A program made the translations under genes and the position numbers. This document shows, piece by piece, positions 1 through 11,094 of a stretch of 64,000 nt of DNA. This stretch comes from Bathynomus jamesi (lineage: Eukaryota > Arthropoda > Malacostraca > Isopoda > Cirolanidae): assembly GCA_023014485.1 (NCBI GenBank), contig JAJOZX010000874.1, positions 959,501 through 1,023,500 on the forward strand. The letters are read 5' to 3'. Below the pieces are notes generated by a model. It was not told the DNA's origin and ran no database searches. It saw only the letters and a program-made list of their open reading frames with translations. Every line of letters begins with the position of its first letter. The stretch's first letter is position 1.

Positions 1-966
1 GCCTCCTGATATAACCCAACAGCTTCTGGGCTTTCTTTTCCACCTCTACGCACTGTTTGGTAAACTTAAGGTCGCTGCTAATTAGCACACCCAAGTCCTT
101 TTGCAAATCAGTCTCCTCGATATTACTCCCCAACATCGAGTAGTCCGACTTGGGATTGGCATAGCCAATGTGCATCACTGCATTTACCCAAGTTAAACGG
201 CATTTGCCATTTTTTCGGACCACTCTCCTATCCTACCTAGGTCCGCACGCAGTTGCTCGATCGCTTCGGGCGTCCCAACATTGACCCCAAGCTTGGTGTC
301 ACCAGCGAATTTGGCGATCCGACTGACGATGCCACCGTCTGTATCATTATGTAAATGATAAACAACAGTGGCCCCTAAACGGAACCCTGAGGAACCCCAC
401 TAGTGACCGAGGCCCAACCCTAGCTAACCCCTTTAATTACAACCCTCTGCCGCCTATTCTTCAGCCAGTTTTCAATCCACCTACCTACTTCCCCACCGAT
501 ACTCACGCGAACGCACTTTCGCTATTAGCCGGCGGTGAGGTACCTTATCAAAGGCTTTCTGAAAGTCGAGATAAAGTATATCAATCGCCCTACTCTTATC
601 GTACTCACTCAACATGACGTGGAAAAACTCGAGCAAGTTGGCGAGACACGACCTATGCCGTCTAAACCCATGCTGCGAGTCCCCAAGCAGCGTGTAGGAA
701 TCCAAATGGTCAACGATCCTATCCGCTGTTATCCCCTCTAATAATTTACCTACAACTGAAGTGAGACTGATGGGACGATAGTTCCCTGGACTTTCGTGAT
801 CCCCTTTCTTAAAGATAGGGGTCACGTTGGCTTCCCTCCAGTCACCAGGCACCTGGCCCGTCTCCAACGATTTGTTGAAGACTGTAGCCAGGTGAGGAGC
901 CACCTGGTCGCGCACCTCCCGCAACCGGTCGACAACACCCATTGGGTAAGTTGTGAGAATTTCCAT
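1..966 (-). pseudogene. CR1-like LINE reverse transcriptase, C-terminal part (3' end outside window)
   Basis: Minus-strand reading contains RT fingers and palm typical of non-LTR retrotransposons. There is a PGNYRPISLTS block, then QHGFRRHRSCLANL, then YLDFQKAFDKVPH (motif A) at about residues 60-145 of the open stretch 481-966. Downstream (1-480) the reading continues in other frames with the VxxGVPQGS-like and thumb regions degraded, so frameshifts are present. The 3' end lies beyond position 1. The upstream half of the same ORF is at 1796-3135; the two halves are separated by a foreign 830-bp segment. The product would be an ORF2 protein making cDNA at nicked DNA; this copy cannot be functional. 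Confidence 0.8.
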
Positions 967-1799
967 TAGGTAGACTCTTCGCTCACATTGCTACGGGGAT
1001 TAATTCAACTGGTAGATACGTGAGGAGGGCGGGACTAAAACTCACAAGCTCACCCCTCGCATAGATGTTACCTACCTATTGAAGCTCACGAGATTTCGGC
1101 ACCTTTAGAGCCCAATCTGCGACCTTCATTCTCGAGCTTATTGCCGAACGTACCCCTTAGGGGCCGCCGTAGGCACCGGGGAGTAGTCGTCTCCCTCGCG
1201 ACTAGGCGTTAGTTACGACATTGATGGAAAATTTTTGGCCGAATCATAGGGCCTATCCGCGCTACTTATAAGTCAACGCATAGGTCATAGAGGGGTCTGG
1301 GGCCGGGCTGGGATCACCTCGGCCTTCCCGTTTCATAGGTGCTTCTTGACACGGCCAAACTTCGATAGGAACCCGGGGAACGGAGACTTAATTAAACGGC
1401 GACAAGCGGCTACTTTACGCGGCTATATGCCTCGTCTCCAAAAATCTATCGGTTGTCCCGTACCACGTTTGGACTTATCGGCGAACCCACGACTCGGGGG
1501 ACCCTATACCGGCCGGAGATACGCGATCCCCGGCGGGCCTATCCATAGGCTAAAAGATAGGTGAAAAGTTTTCCCCCCGACTACTAGCCCGAAACTTGAA
1601 TCATAGGCGAATCCCCGAGGTGAAACGGTCGGTCACGTGTCAAAACTCCACCTCCAACATCGGTAGGAGATGGGGGATCTCCTTAACCCCGCACCCCTTC
1701 GTAAATTCCTTCAAAACCTATGCGGAGGCAACTAACCGGTAGTTTCCTGAGAGGGCCATAGGTCCTATACCCAGGGACCACTCGTAATTGCCGTTTTAG
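967..1799 (-). other. GC-rich insert splitting the LINE ORF; weakly rRNA-like
   Basis: The LINE ORF reads up to GPDQFLPRV near 1800 and resumes at about 920 with REVRDQVAPHLATVF, so roughly 830-860 bp are inserted. The insert is GC-rich, has no long ORF on the minus strand, and repeats the word CATAGG/CCTATG about ten times. On the minus strand the stretch around 1130-1170 (cggcggcccctaaggggtac) recalls the conserved large-subunit rRNA segment around the CCTAAGG sequence, and the following 80 bases are loosely compatible. No universal small-subunit primer site is visible. An rRNA-derived or organellar insert is a guess; an unknown element is equally possible. Confidence 0.3.
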
Positions 1800-3135
1800 T
1801 CCCACGACACTCTGGGGAGAAACTGGTCTGGCCCAGGAGCCTTAAACGTGCTCAGTTTGTCTATTCTATCGGCAACGACTGTCGCGGTACATCGAACACT
1901 ATCCAGGCCAGCACCTTCGTGCCTCACGCCTGGCTCGGGGATGATGCGGGTGTCCTCCCTGGTGAACACTCCCGCAAAGTACTCAATAAGCACATTGGCG
2001 ATGTCCGCGTCGGACGTCCGCAGAACGCCGCTTCCGTCCTTTAACGGACCTATCATGCTTCTAATGGGCTTTCTACTATTAACATAACTGAAGAACTCGT
2101 TAGGGTTCCCCTTACAGAGGCTTGCCACCCGTAGTTCTTCGTTACGTTTCGCTAGCCTAACCTTCGCCTTCACTTCCCTACACAGGCGGACATACGCTTC
2201 AGTGTTCTCATGGGAACGATTGACCTTCGCCCTCCTATACGCTACTTTCCTATTTCGGATAGCCGAAGCGATGTCACGATTGAACCACTTCGGCTGCGTT
2301 GAAGCAGGGGTGACCGGTTTTGAGGGTATGGCAGCAGACTTCAGCACCATAAACTCGTCCCGGAATGCACTCCACACTCCCTCAACATCGCCGCCGACCT
2401 CGAACCCCATCTCACCTACGCTATCCCTGAGGCTAACAAAGTCCGCCCGCCGGAGATCGAGCTTACTGCCTCTCGAGTTACTACGCTTCACCCGAGGGAC
2501 GCACACACGGAACCTAATCAGACCGTGATCACTCCCGCCCAACGATTCGTCAACGGTGAGGCCAGTGACGAGGTTGTCTTCGGTCGTGAATACTAAGTCT
2601 AGAACGCTTTCGCCTCGTGTAGGCTCATTGACCGACTGAATGAGGAAGTTCTCATCAGCAAAGTCAACTAGCCTCCTCCCTTCAGCATCAGCAGTCCTGT
2701 CTTCCCACTTTATGCGGCGACAGTTGAAGTCTCCTAAAATTACACACATCCTATCCCCTAGCTGGCTACTGAGTTCGGTGTACAGGGCTGTATCCTCCTC
2801 GAGGAGGAGATGCGGAGGTCTGTACACCAAGACTAACCTATAGCATGTCCCTCCCACATTCAGATCGACGCCAAGCAGCTCCCGTTCCGACGGGAACTAG
2901 CAGTCAACCGGACTCAACGTGTCCCTGACGTATATTAGTACCCCACCCCCCTCCCCACGGGTGCGGTCTTTACCAAACATTCTATACCTGGGAATTTCGA
3001 ACTCCTCAACGTAATCCCTACGATCAGTATGAATCCAGGACTCGGTGATAGCAACGATATCCTGGTATTCTGATGCTAAGAGCGCCCGTAGCTCGCAAAA
3101 CTTGTTCCTAATCGACCTAGCATTAAAGAGCATTG
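1796..3135 (-). pseudogene. CR1-like LINE endonuclease and start of reverse transcriptase
   Basis: Apurinic-type endonuclease domain read on the minus strand. MLFNARSIRNK and ITESWIHTD lie in the 2897-3135 part. After one frameshift near 2897, VYRPP, GDFNCRRIKWED, LVFTTEDN and GGSDHGLI (the SDH catalytic motif) lie in the 2857-2400 part. A linker of about 150 residues then leads to the RT start (STFKAPGPDQF) at the low-coordinate end. The order EN then RT fits CR1/Jockey elements. The frame is interrupted at about 1800 by the 830-bp insert and once at 2897. The 5' boundary merges into GA-rich sequence at 3136. Confidence 0.85.
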
Positions 3136-3389
3136 CACGGAGGGAGAGAGGGAGAGAGAGCGAGAGGGAGAGAGACAGAGAGCGAGAGAGAGAGCGAGCG
3201 AGAGAATTGTACATATATAGGACAACCTTTGCTTTCCATGGCTTCGGCCCAGAGAGAGCGCGCGCGAGAGAGAGAGATTTGTACATATATAGGATCACCT
3301 TTGCTTTCGATGGCTTCAGAATTGTTCATTCTGGCGAAGCTAAAACTCTTCACCCAGCCCTAGACCTACTTTTTAACGGGGCATATATA

Positions 3390-3430
<41 letters not shown>

Positions 3431-3490
3431 TAGAGAGAGAGAGAGCGAGAGGGAGAGCGAGAGGGATAGCGAGAGAGAGAGATCCCTGCT
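3136..3490. repeat. GA-rich low-complexity tract with two embedded 72-bp units
   Basis: Runs of GAGAGA/GAGCGA occupy 3136-3205, 3250-3277 and 3394-3482. Between them, two copies of a unit starting TTGTACATATATAGGA and ending near GGCTTC (about 3206-3250 and 3278-3322) differ by a few bases, implying tandem duplication. The long Arg/Glu ORFs read through here are artefacts of the GA repeat. Confidence 0.85.
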
Positions 3491-3589
3491 AGGGCACCCG
3501 GCGCATATAATCGTCTGTGCGCTATATTTTATGGGCTTATAGACGGGTGTGTACGTGCCAAAACGAGGTATACACTGTGCCAACTGGCT

Positions 3590-4080
3590 GATAGTGCCTG
3601 AAGACACTGGCTGATTAAGCCAACTGGCTGATTATGGGCCTATAAGACAACGGCCGCTCGGCTGAAGTCTTAATATGCGCTTGGCTCCGGCAAGGTGAAC
3701 ACCTCTTTTCCTCTCTCTCCTTCTCCTCTCTTTCTCGTGGGGGATAATTCCACCTCCAAGTTGCATAACCCCTTGTTGCTCTTGCAACAACCCCCTCCCC
3801 CTTTGGGTGTGTTTTGCAACAAGGGCGGTTGGCACTGGCACTGGTGCTGGCACTCTTGCAACTTTTCATTTAGAACATTGATCAACATTTGCAATCGCAT
3901 TGCATTCTCCTTTTTCGCCCATACTACTAGCTTCTTTACAGAATTAAAAGCCATTTGCCTGTTCTTTTGTCAAATTTCATTATTTTTTCATTTAAGAGAA
4001 AATTATTCATTTTGTAACGACCTCCAAATATGATCGGAATGAGCTCATTTTTTGCAGCAATTATCCTTTCATGATTTCAA
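3590..4080. other. Unassigned sequence with short AACTGGCTGAT repeats and a pyrimidine-rich tract
   Basis: AACTGGCTGAT recurs at about 3580, 3604 and 3622. A CT-rich tract follows at 3705-3745 and a CAACAACCCCC-type run near 3790. A minus-strand ORF of 94 codons (3670-3954), starting MAFNSVKKLVV, has no recognised domain and I would not call it a gene. Confidence 0.4.
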
Positions 4081-4084
4081 ACAA

Positions 4085-4130
4085 GGGCAGCCTTGAGGAA
4101 GTAAAACTTTTATTTCTTGGACCACCCTAA
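4085..4130. mobile_element. Terminal-repeat-like end of a DNA transposon (ACCACCCTAA)
   Basis: The sequence ends in GGACCACCCTAA and abuts a short (TA)n run. Read inward it starts TTAGGGTGGTCC, resembling the TTAGGGTGTGAC terminus of element C at 21027 and the AGGGTGTGTC terminus of element A at 8476. No matching left end was found upstream, so this is a truncated end at best. Confidence 0.35.
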
Positions 4131-4137
4131 TATATAT

Positions 4138-7135
4138 ATGCGAGAACTGCGAACACTGTCTTGCTAAGAAAGAATTGGATATCGATGGATTCAACTTACT
4201 AAGAGCGGATAGAACAGCGAGACGTAAAGGTAGTTGTGCTATTTATATACATGAGAGGCATATGACAGAGACGGTAATAAGTAAATCCAACAGTTTCGTG
4301 GAAACCCTTGCATTGAAAATAGAGAAACTAAACGTGGTACTGATAGTCATCTATAGACCTCCAAACTCTCCAGATGAAAACTTTTCTGATGCCATTGATG
4401 ATATCAAAACCCTAATAAAGTTCGTAAACTCTCCATCCCCGAATGTAATACTCTGGGGCGACTTTAATTTCCCATTTATAAAATACCAAAAAGTGGGTAG
4501 AAATATATTTATACAGCAAGATAAGGGGGACACAAGAGAGGACCAGGAGCAAGCAAAAATGCTGAAGGCCCTCACAAACGAATTTATGCTGACACAGGAG
4601 ATAACAGAAAATATCAGGAAAAATAACTGCCTAGATCTGGTATTCACAAATAACACGAACTTGATTGCCGATGTAAAAATAACGCCATCTATTATCTCAG
4701 ACCACAATATAATCGAGTTATCAACAAATATGGCGATAATTTCAAAAGACAATACACACGAAAAGGAGAAGCAAATTTGGGGCTTTTAACTTAACTCCCA
4801 GACCATAAATTGGGAAGAAATCAGATCACACATAGCCCAAATAGAGTGGAGAACAGTTTTAGAGAATAAAACAACTGAGAAAATGCTAACAACCTTGGAA
4901 GAAAAGACGCTGAGAATTTTGGAAAAATATGCCCAAAGCACAGCCAAAAGGAAAGAGGAACTGTCTAGAGAGGCAAAAGAGAAGAATATTAGCTAATTGT
5001 GGAGAAAACAATGCCAGGAAAGTAATACAATAAAAACTGGAGAGAATCGATTGGGAAATATAAACTCTGATAAAGGGCCATACAGAGAGGGAAGAGGAAA
5101 CGGCGGTAGAAGCAATAAAGGAAAATCCAAAATGCTTCTACAGCTATGCGAAAAGGAAAACAAAAACGCGTGCTACTATCGGGCCCTTAAGGAAAGGAAA
5201 TAATGAACAAACAGACGATCTGAAAGAAATATCTGAAACATTGAGAGCCCAGTATGAATCGGTCTTCAGTACCCCAAAAAGTGACAAAGCGATACCTGAC
5301 ATAGAAGCATTCTTCAAAGAGAAATTGCAAGGAGAATGTATAACAGACTTTGATTTTACCCCAGAAGATGTAGCGAGAGCTATAGGACAAATGAAATCAC
5401 ATTCAGCTGCAGGTCCGGACAAATGGAACGCACTATTAATTAAAAACTGTAAAAATGAAATAGCTACACCCTTATACTGGATATGGAGAAGATCCGTAGA
5501 CATTGGGGAAATACCGAGCATCTTGAAAAGAGCAAAGAGTGTCCCTATATATAAAGGAGGGGATAGATCTTAAGCAAAGAACTATAGATCAGTGTCCTTG
5601 ACGTCCCACCTCACCAAAATTTGAAAGAATAGTCAGAGATAAAATCTATGACTTCTTGGAGACATTGGAAAGATTCAACGAAAATCAGCACGAATTCCGA
5701 TCAGGAAGATCATGCCTATCACAACTTATAGAGCATTATAAAAATGTCCCAGATGCACTTGAAGGCAATGAAAACTATGCTGTCATATACACGGATTTTG
5801 CTAAAGCTTTCAACAAATGCGATCATGGTATAATAACACATAAAATGAAACATATGGGAATAACAAGCAAAGTGTGAAAATGGATTTACAACTTCCTCAG
5901 AAAACGACTACAGGTGGTCAAAATTCAAGGTGTATCTTCATCAGAATCAGATTTACGCAGCTCAGTACCACAAGTACAGTGCTGGCCCCACTCCTGTTCA
6001 TTATCATGTTAACAGACATAGACAGTGGAGTAAACAGCAACAGTATCGTAACATCATTTGCAGACGATACAAAGATCAGCAGAAAAATCAGGGATACAAA
6101 CGAAGTGGAGGCCTTGCAGAGGGACACGAACAAAATATACAAATGATCAGAAGACATCAACATGACATTTAACACCGAGAAATTTCAGCTCTTGAGATAC
6201 TGTATAGTAGAAATGAGGAACTTAAACAGACTGCATATTATGCCCCAGATAGACAAGAAATTAAGAGAAGCACGAAGGCGGTCGACACTTGGAGGTAATA
6301 ATGACCGATGATGCCAAATTCACTAAAATGGGTCGCGGGATAGGTACTAAGAACGTTCAAAAGGAGAGACAAGACTGAGAACAGTGAGAACACTGATCAT
6401 ACCAAAACTTGAATACTGCTCAGTTTTGACGTCCCCATATAAAAAGGAAGAAATTAATAAACTTGAGAAACGCAGAGATATTTCACAGCCAAGATTGATG
6501 GCTGCAAAGAACTCAACTACTGTGAAAGGCTACGTAAACTAAATCTGTACTCCCTGGAAAGAAAAAGAGAGAGGTATACAATAATCTACACATGTGAAAA
6601 TAAAAACCCACTCTAATAGACAGTTTATTTCCACAACTGTGGAAATAAACTCTGTCTATTAGAGTGGTTTTTTAATTTCATATTTTGACCTTCACGTAGA
6701 AAAAAGTTAAGTTTTTTAATCTACACATGGAAAATGATCGAAAAACTGGTACAAACCTCAAACTAAACCCAATTACCATCCAAGCAACGTTGGAAAATAG
6801 GAAAGGCAGAATGTGTAGTGTTCCCAAATTAAAGGCCCGACAAGGGACCTTCTCAACTCTGAAGGAAAATAGCTTGGTTGTCAGGGGGCTAAGAATTTTC
6901 AACCAGCTTCCAAAGGACCTCAGAAACGTTACGGGGGTCAAAGTTGAAGTCTTCAAGAGAAGACTAGATGCTTGGCTCAGGACGGTACCAGATGAGCCGA
7001 GTGTACCTGGCTATGTACGGTGGAGAGCGCAAGAGAGCACCTCGCTCCTCCACCAAGCCAGAACTAGAGGCGAGGCCACCAGCTTGACCTTCGTGTGAAG
7101 AAAGACCGACACACGGAACCCTAAGAAGGTTAACA
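4138..7135 (+). pseudogene. LINE family 2, copy 1 (endonuclease-RT, decayed)
   Basis: A 5'-truncated non-LTR element begins directly after (TA)n. Endonuclease residues occur at 4175-4789 (FNLLRADRTARRKG, VIYRPPNSP, GDFNFPF, ISDHN). RT fragments follow in shifting frames: 5241-5573 (SAAGPDKWNALL, YKGGDRS), 5656-5877 (NENQHEFRSGRSCLSQL, YTDFAKAFNKCDH), then 5990-6146 (FADDTKISRK, the FADD catalytic box), and a C-terminal tail 6727-7098 ending GEATSLTFV. At least six frameshifts or stops are present. A second copy of the same family lies at 60485-64000 on the other strand. The 3' end runs into a (TA)n/(CA)n microsatellite. Confidence 0.88.
6595..6717. repeat. 123-bp foldback insertion with 12-bp target duplication
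   Basis: The 12-mer AATCTACACATG is present at 6583-6594 and again at 6718-6729, duplicating LINE coding sequence. The 123 bp between contain a hairpin (about 6611-6671) with arms of about 29 bp: CCACTCTAATAGACA then TTTATTTCCACA against the exact complement, with a 2-nt difference. There is no coding capacity. It looks like a miniature hairpin element inserted into the LINE. Confidence 0.7.
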
Positions 7136-7145
7136 AGGTATACTG

Positions 7146-7147
<2 letters not shown>

Positions 7148-7176
<29 letters not shown>

Positions 7177-7202
7177 GATATATATATATATATATATAAT
7201 AT

Positions 7203-7240
<38 letters not shown>

Positions 7241-7241
7241 T
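7148..7241. repeat. (TA)n/(CA)n compound microsatellite
   Basis: Alternating TA runs (7150-7200), then ACACAC (7203-7227), then TA again to 7241. It lies directly at the 3' end of LINE family 2 copy 1. Confidence 0.95.
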
Positions 7242-8189
7242 GTAATTGGTGAGCGATATTTTTGTAGTTAGTACCAAATAAATAGGGCTAACGCCATCTA
7301 ATCGACACGACATAAAATCGAGACGTTCTTGTAGATTTGATTAAGTTAGGCCAGCATAGGTGAAAGTAAGTTTAGCTACCCTAACCTAATGTAACGTAAG
7401 TATTTTTTTTGAGTGTCGTTGTTATGCCCCATCGATCAAATGAGTGTAGGTCCCAAACAAAAAATATGTATCTTTGTAACCTTGTACAAGTTCAGTGCGA
7501 TGATTCCTTACCAAATGGAGGTCTGTCTCGTGGCCCTACCTCTATAGAGGTGTGTTGGTAGACGAAAAATTTGCTTATTTGAGCCCTCCATCTGAAATAG
7601 TATACGAATTGTTTATACAAATAACAGCACTATTATACATTTGTGAAGGTATTCCAAAAACAGGTAATTTACCTTACATAAATTGTCGAATTTGAAGGAG
7701 AAAAATCTATTTCGTGAAGTCAATGTCTTAGAAAAAGAAATCTACTTCAAGTGTGGAATGACTAAATCTACTTCATATCTGCTTCATATCTATTCTATAT
7801 CTACTTCATCCTATCTTTAAGAAATGAAATTGAGAAATGAAAAGTGAAAAAAAAGCCTAGTTTTTATTTTAATTTTAGTATCCGTCTTTTTTAAATTTAC
7901 TTTTTAAATTATATGAAAATTCCTAGCACACATAAATTGTTATTTCTTCGTAATTCAAAATATTCATGAGAAGGAGCTCCTCTCATACTTCTTCAGGAAT
8001 ATGAAGTCACATTCTTGAAATAACATTTCTTATGTTTTATGAATCTGTTTTACATATAGTTATTGTACAAAAGTTTGTTTATAAAGCCCTTAAATTTGTT
8101 TATGGACACCCTATATATATATATATATTAATATATAGAAACGACGTAGGTATAGTGGAGTGTTCTGCACACGAGGAAGAGAAATAACG

Positions 8190-8237
<48 letters not shown>
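7242..8237. other. AT-rich intergenic sequence, nothing recognised
   Basis: No ORF of interest. It includes a short CCCTAACCTAATGTAACG stretch near 7378, AT-rich unique sequence, and two (TA)n runs at 8112-8136 and 8193-8237. The latter abuts the left end of element B. Confidence 0.6.
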
Positions 8238-8242
<5 letters not shown>

Positions 8243-8717
8243 CTGGCCCAAAAAAACTTATTTTTGAAAAGTGAAAGTCTCACCCCCTAAAATTGTTACC
8301 ACTATCATAATATACAGTACTCACACACTAAATTTCAACAATATCTATGCATTTTCGGTGGTGCCGACAGCCTCTTGTATTTTTCATTTATTGCGAAAAT
8401 ATCAATTGCTGGTAAAATTACTTTAAGAAATCTCGTAATTCGTAATACAAATATTGTGTACAAACCATGCCTATTAGGGTGTGTCAATTTTGGGGGTGAA
8501 ATGACTAAATTGAAAATCATGTGATTTGGTAGCAATTTAATGTAATCATTTGGCATACAAAATAATATCCTTGCTTCAAAAACAATAAAAAATAACTCCT
8601 ACCTACATCAACTTTAATTCAAAAATTCAATTTTTCAGTAAATTCGTAACAAAATAACAAATGTGCGCAAACATCCTATCAACATTTAAAGTGGCAATAA
8701 CATATTATTCAGAGTCT

Positions 8718-9463
8718 TTATTTGAAAGTAACCAATGCAGTCATGTCCTTTTTGCTGCGGTTCCTTGACATCAGCATTCGGCTTGCTACTTGCGCTTTGA
8801 TGTAGCCTTCTCGCATCTCGTGACTGTAAACTTGACTAGCTACTTCTGTGACCATTTTCACACATCTCTCCACACTCTGACTGTGAGAAGACCACTTTGG
8901 CACTTGCATTGGGGCCTCTTTAAGTTGTGTTAAATCTTTGTTTGTTATACATGTTGTCAGTGGTGGCTCCAAAACTTCCGAACTCAAATTAACTAATTCT
9001 GACAATTTCGTGGCATTGACGTTTATCGGAGGTACCTTCCTTGTCTGAACAGAGCAGTCTCCCAGCTGGTCATCATCTAGTGATGTTCCTCTAAGCTTTA
9101 GAATGATTTCCACAGCCTCAGTTCGCTCTTTGGTACATTGGCTGCAGAGTATTGCTTGCAAAACTGCCTCTGGCCTAGCATACCAAGCGGACCTTCTCAC
9201 CACAGGTACACGATGTCCACCACTACTTTCCTTTGGGTTCTCAGTAGCTGTAATTGAAACAAGATGTGGTTGGGCCCCTCCATCCACATTGGATTAAGTT
9301 TTACATTGAACCAGTGAGGAAGATAAAACCCAATAATAAATTCAACAATCAACATCAAATTCTGTAGCATTTTGCCCTTCAGTGCATGTTTGGAAACCCA
9401 AATCCTGCAGAAACGAATCGCTGTAGTTAACCAACGACTGTGACTTACGGGTCCAATCTCCAA
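8718..9463 (-). pseudogene. Element A transposase-like protein, C-terminal region
   Basis: Two overlapping frames. 9197-9463 contains GPVSHSRWLTTAIRFCRIW, the counterpart of PGALHKARWMAKLLYTLKI in element C, followed by FYLPHWFNVK. 8718-9287 contains RRSAWYARPEAVL (counterpart of HSWYL) and ends with QSVERCVKMVTEVASQV, the counterpart of the C-terminal AER block. The frameshift between them lies around 9270. A putative stop is at 8718, about 240 bp from the element end. Confidence 0.55.
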
Positions 9464-10541
9464 GGAGCCAGATTTTGAGGCAACTCTCCTGATCTGATTG
9501 CTTGAACAATACGATAAGCGTAAGATTGATCCGTGCTGAGGTCTTTGATAACTTCTTCAGACAACACTGGAAGGGGAGGGACTACTTCGACCTTTGGAAA
9601 TTTTGTATTTATTTCTAATTCCGTTGCTTCATCTAGCATGTTGCCAAGGGGGCCTGACCACTTGTTGTTGCTCTTTGTAGGACCATCAAGTTCCTGGATG
9701 AGACGACGAAGAGGTAGTTCCCCTGTGTGCAAATCACATACAATCCAAACAAGCTTTCTTCCAAGTTTTTTCTCTAAATGCGTCATAACACCGCCCTGCC
9801 ATCCAGTGTTCACCGCAGTTGAGTCTCCACCAACGGCCTGCAGTGAACTGTCAAGTTTTCTTTCTTGAAGCCAACATATTATTTGATCAGCAATTGCCTC
9901 TGCATGTTTCTTGCCTTCTACTTCTGCTTCAGGAAAAAAGTGAAACATATAGCGGCCACCAGGTTCGGAACACACAGAGTAGTGTTCTTCTTTGATGAGA
10001 CCGGGAAACTTTCTGTCCATTCCCTCTACCTCTAGAAGAACTTCTGTGTCATCTCTTCTTCCATCAAACAAAAGGCAAGAGAGACCTTCCTCCTTCAAAT
10101 TTTGTTCATGCTGATCAGATATTTCCTTAATTATTTTTTCTTGTGCTCTTCTTATCTTATTATGATCTATCACTAAGGATGTATCCTCTCGGCTGATGAG
10201 GCCTGCATCTATCCAAGCGGCAGTGGCAATCTCTGCAGTCTCTCGTAGCCCCGTATGGTGGCGAATACTGGCAAGGGCAATGTTTGAGATGTCTTTAGTG
10301 TTGTATTTCATTCTCTTCAGCGAAGGTTCAGAGGGCATTTTGGTGCTATCATCTGATGTTGCTTCTTTCTGTTCATCTGAAGAGCTTTCAAAGAAGTGAG
10401 AAACCTCTTGATAGAGCTCTTCATCTCTTTGGGTGGCTTCTTCACTCTTCTTTTTCTTCCTTTCTTCCCTCTCTCGGATTTTTTCTTTTTACTTAGCAAT
10501 AACAATCTGTTTTTTGGTTTCTGAATAATCTGCCGAACCAA
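9445..10541 (-). pseudogene. Element A transposase-like protein, basic linker and catalytic-like core
   Basis: After a KKRKK-rich linker (10541-10450) the main ORF (9445-10338, 297 codons) contains LLFDGRRDD (possible first acidic residue, about residue 90) and GGDSTAVNTG (about 167-176). The latter corresponds to FDTTxxNTG in B and C and provides a second Asp. IVCDLHTGELPLRR (about 200-213) corresponds to the HxGE block. This pattern fits an RNase-H-fold transposase core. The function is inferred from layout and inter-element conservation; no family name is recognised. Confidence 0.55.
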
Positions 10542-11094
10542 TCTGCATACTTCCTTGGCCTCCTGCCTTTGTTCTCTGCGCCTTTATGAAAGCCAGCTCC
10601 AAAACAGGAATCTTCTTCTCACGAGGACAGCGACAATCAATGTGAGGGTGAGGTTCTCTTCTGCATGAGGGAGAACAATTGGCTTCAGAACACAACTCTA
10701 TGGGACACTGGCAGTTAAAAATGTCAAGAAGAGTATCATGTGTGTGCAGAAATTTATTTTTCTTTGCTAGTTTTCCTTTACCAAGTGATGTCTCAACTGC
10801 TTTGTGCCACAGCTTTGTTAATTTTAGCTCAGTAGTTCTATACTGATTGAGTACAGGTGGTTTGAATAACACATTAGCTTTTTTCCACTGATGCAGAAGA
10901 GGGGGAATCATGTCCCTTATGAGCTCTTTCTCTGTGTAGTTCCGTCTATCCTTTGTATTTTGTTCACGAAGGAGTAACCCTAGTCTCAGCATGTCTCGCA
11001 CTGTTGGTAGTTCTGATACGGGAAGCTCCTTGCCTGTACCGACTAACAGGCTCAAGTGGCATGACGACTGACCTCTTGTCTTCAATTTTGGCAT
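10489..11094 (-). pseudogene. Element A transposase-like protein, N-terminal region
   Basis: The 201-codon ORF has a LPTVRDMLRL helix (about residues 27-36) followed by a block ending LTKLWHKAVE. It parallels the KLPTTRQVL region of element D and the KLPTNRQVL region of C. A Cys/His-rich block follows (about 130-155: CQCPIELCSEANCSPSCRR, then PHIDCRC), probably a zinc-binding module that the other members lack. The frame breaks at 10489 and continues at 10541 in another frame through a Lys/Glu-rich linker. The start at 11094 (MPKLKTRG) is plausible. Confidence 0.6.

Noticed and set aside
1346..1564. 72-codon plus-strand ORF in the GC-rich insert
   Set aside because: No recognisable motif and an arginine-rich composition expected from GC-rich non-coding sequence.
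967..1799. Firm call of a small-subunit rRNA gene
   Set aside because: One short stretch (near 1705) resembles the CCGTCAATTCC region, but no other universal SSU site is present; kept only as a weak rRNA-like possibility.
3045..3607. Several long ORFs rich in Arg-Glu or Ser-Leu
   Set aside because: They are translations of the GA/CT-rich low-complexity tract and change with frame; no protein-like composition.
3670..3954. 94-codon minus-strand ORF starting MAFNSVKKLVV as a gene
   Set aside because: No domain; the second half translates a low-complexity tract and overlapping frames are equally open.
7011..7313. ORFs of repeated Tyr-Ile or Cys-Val residues over TA/TG tracts (also near 18.3, 19.9, 24.6, 31.6, 45.0 and 60.0 kb)
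   Set aside because: Pure microsatellite translations.
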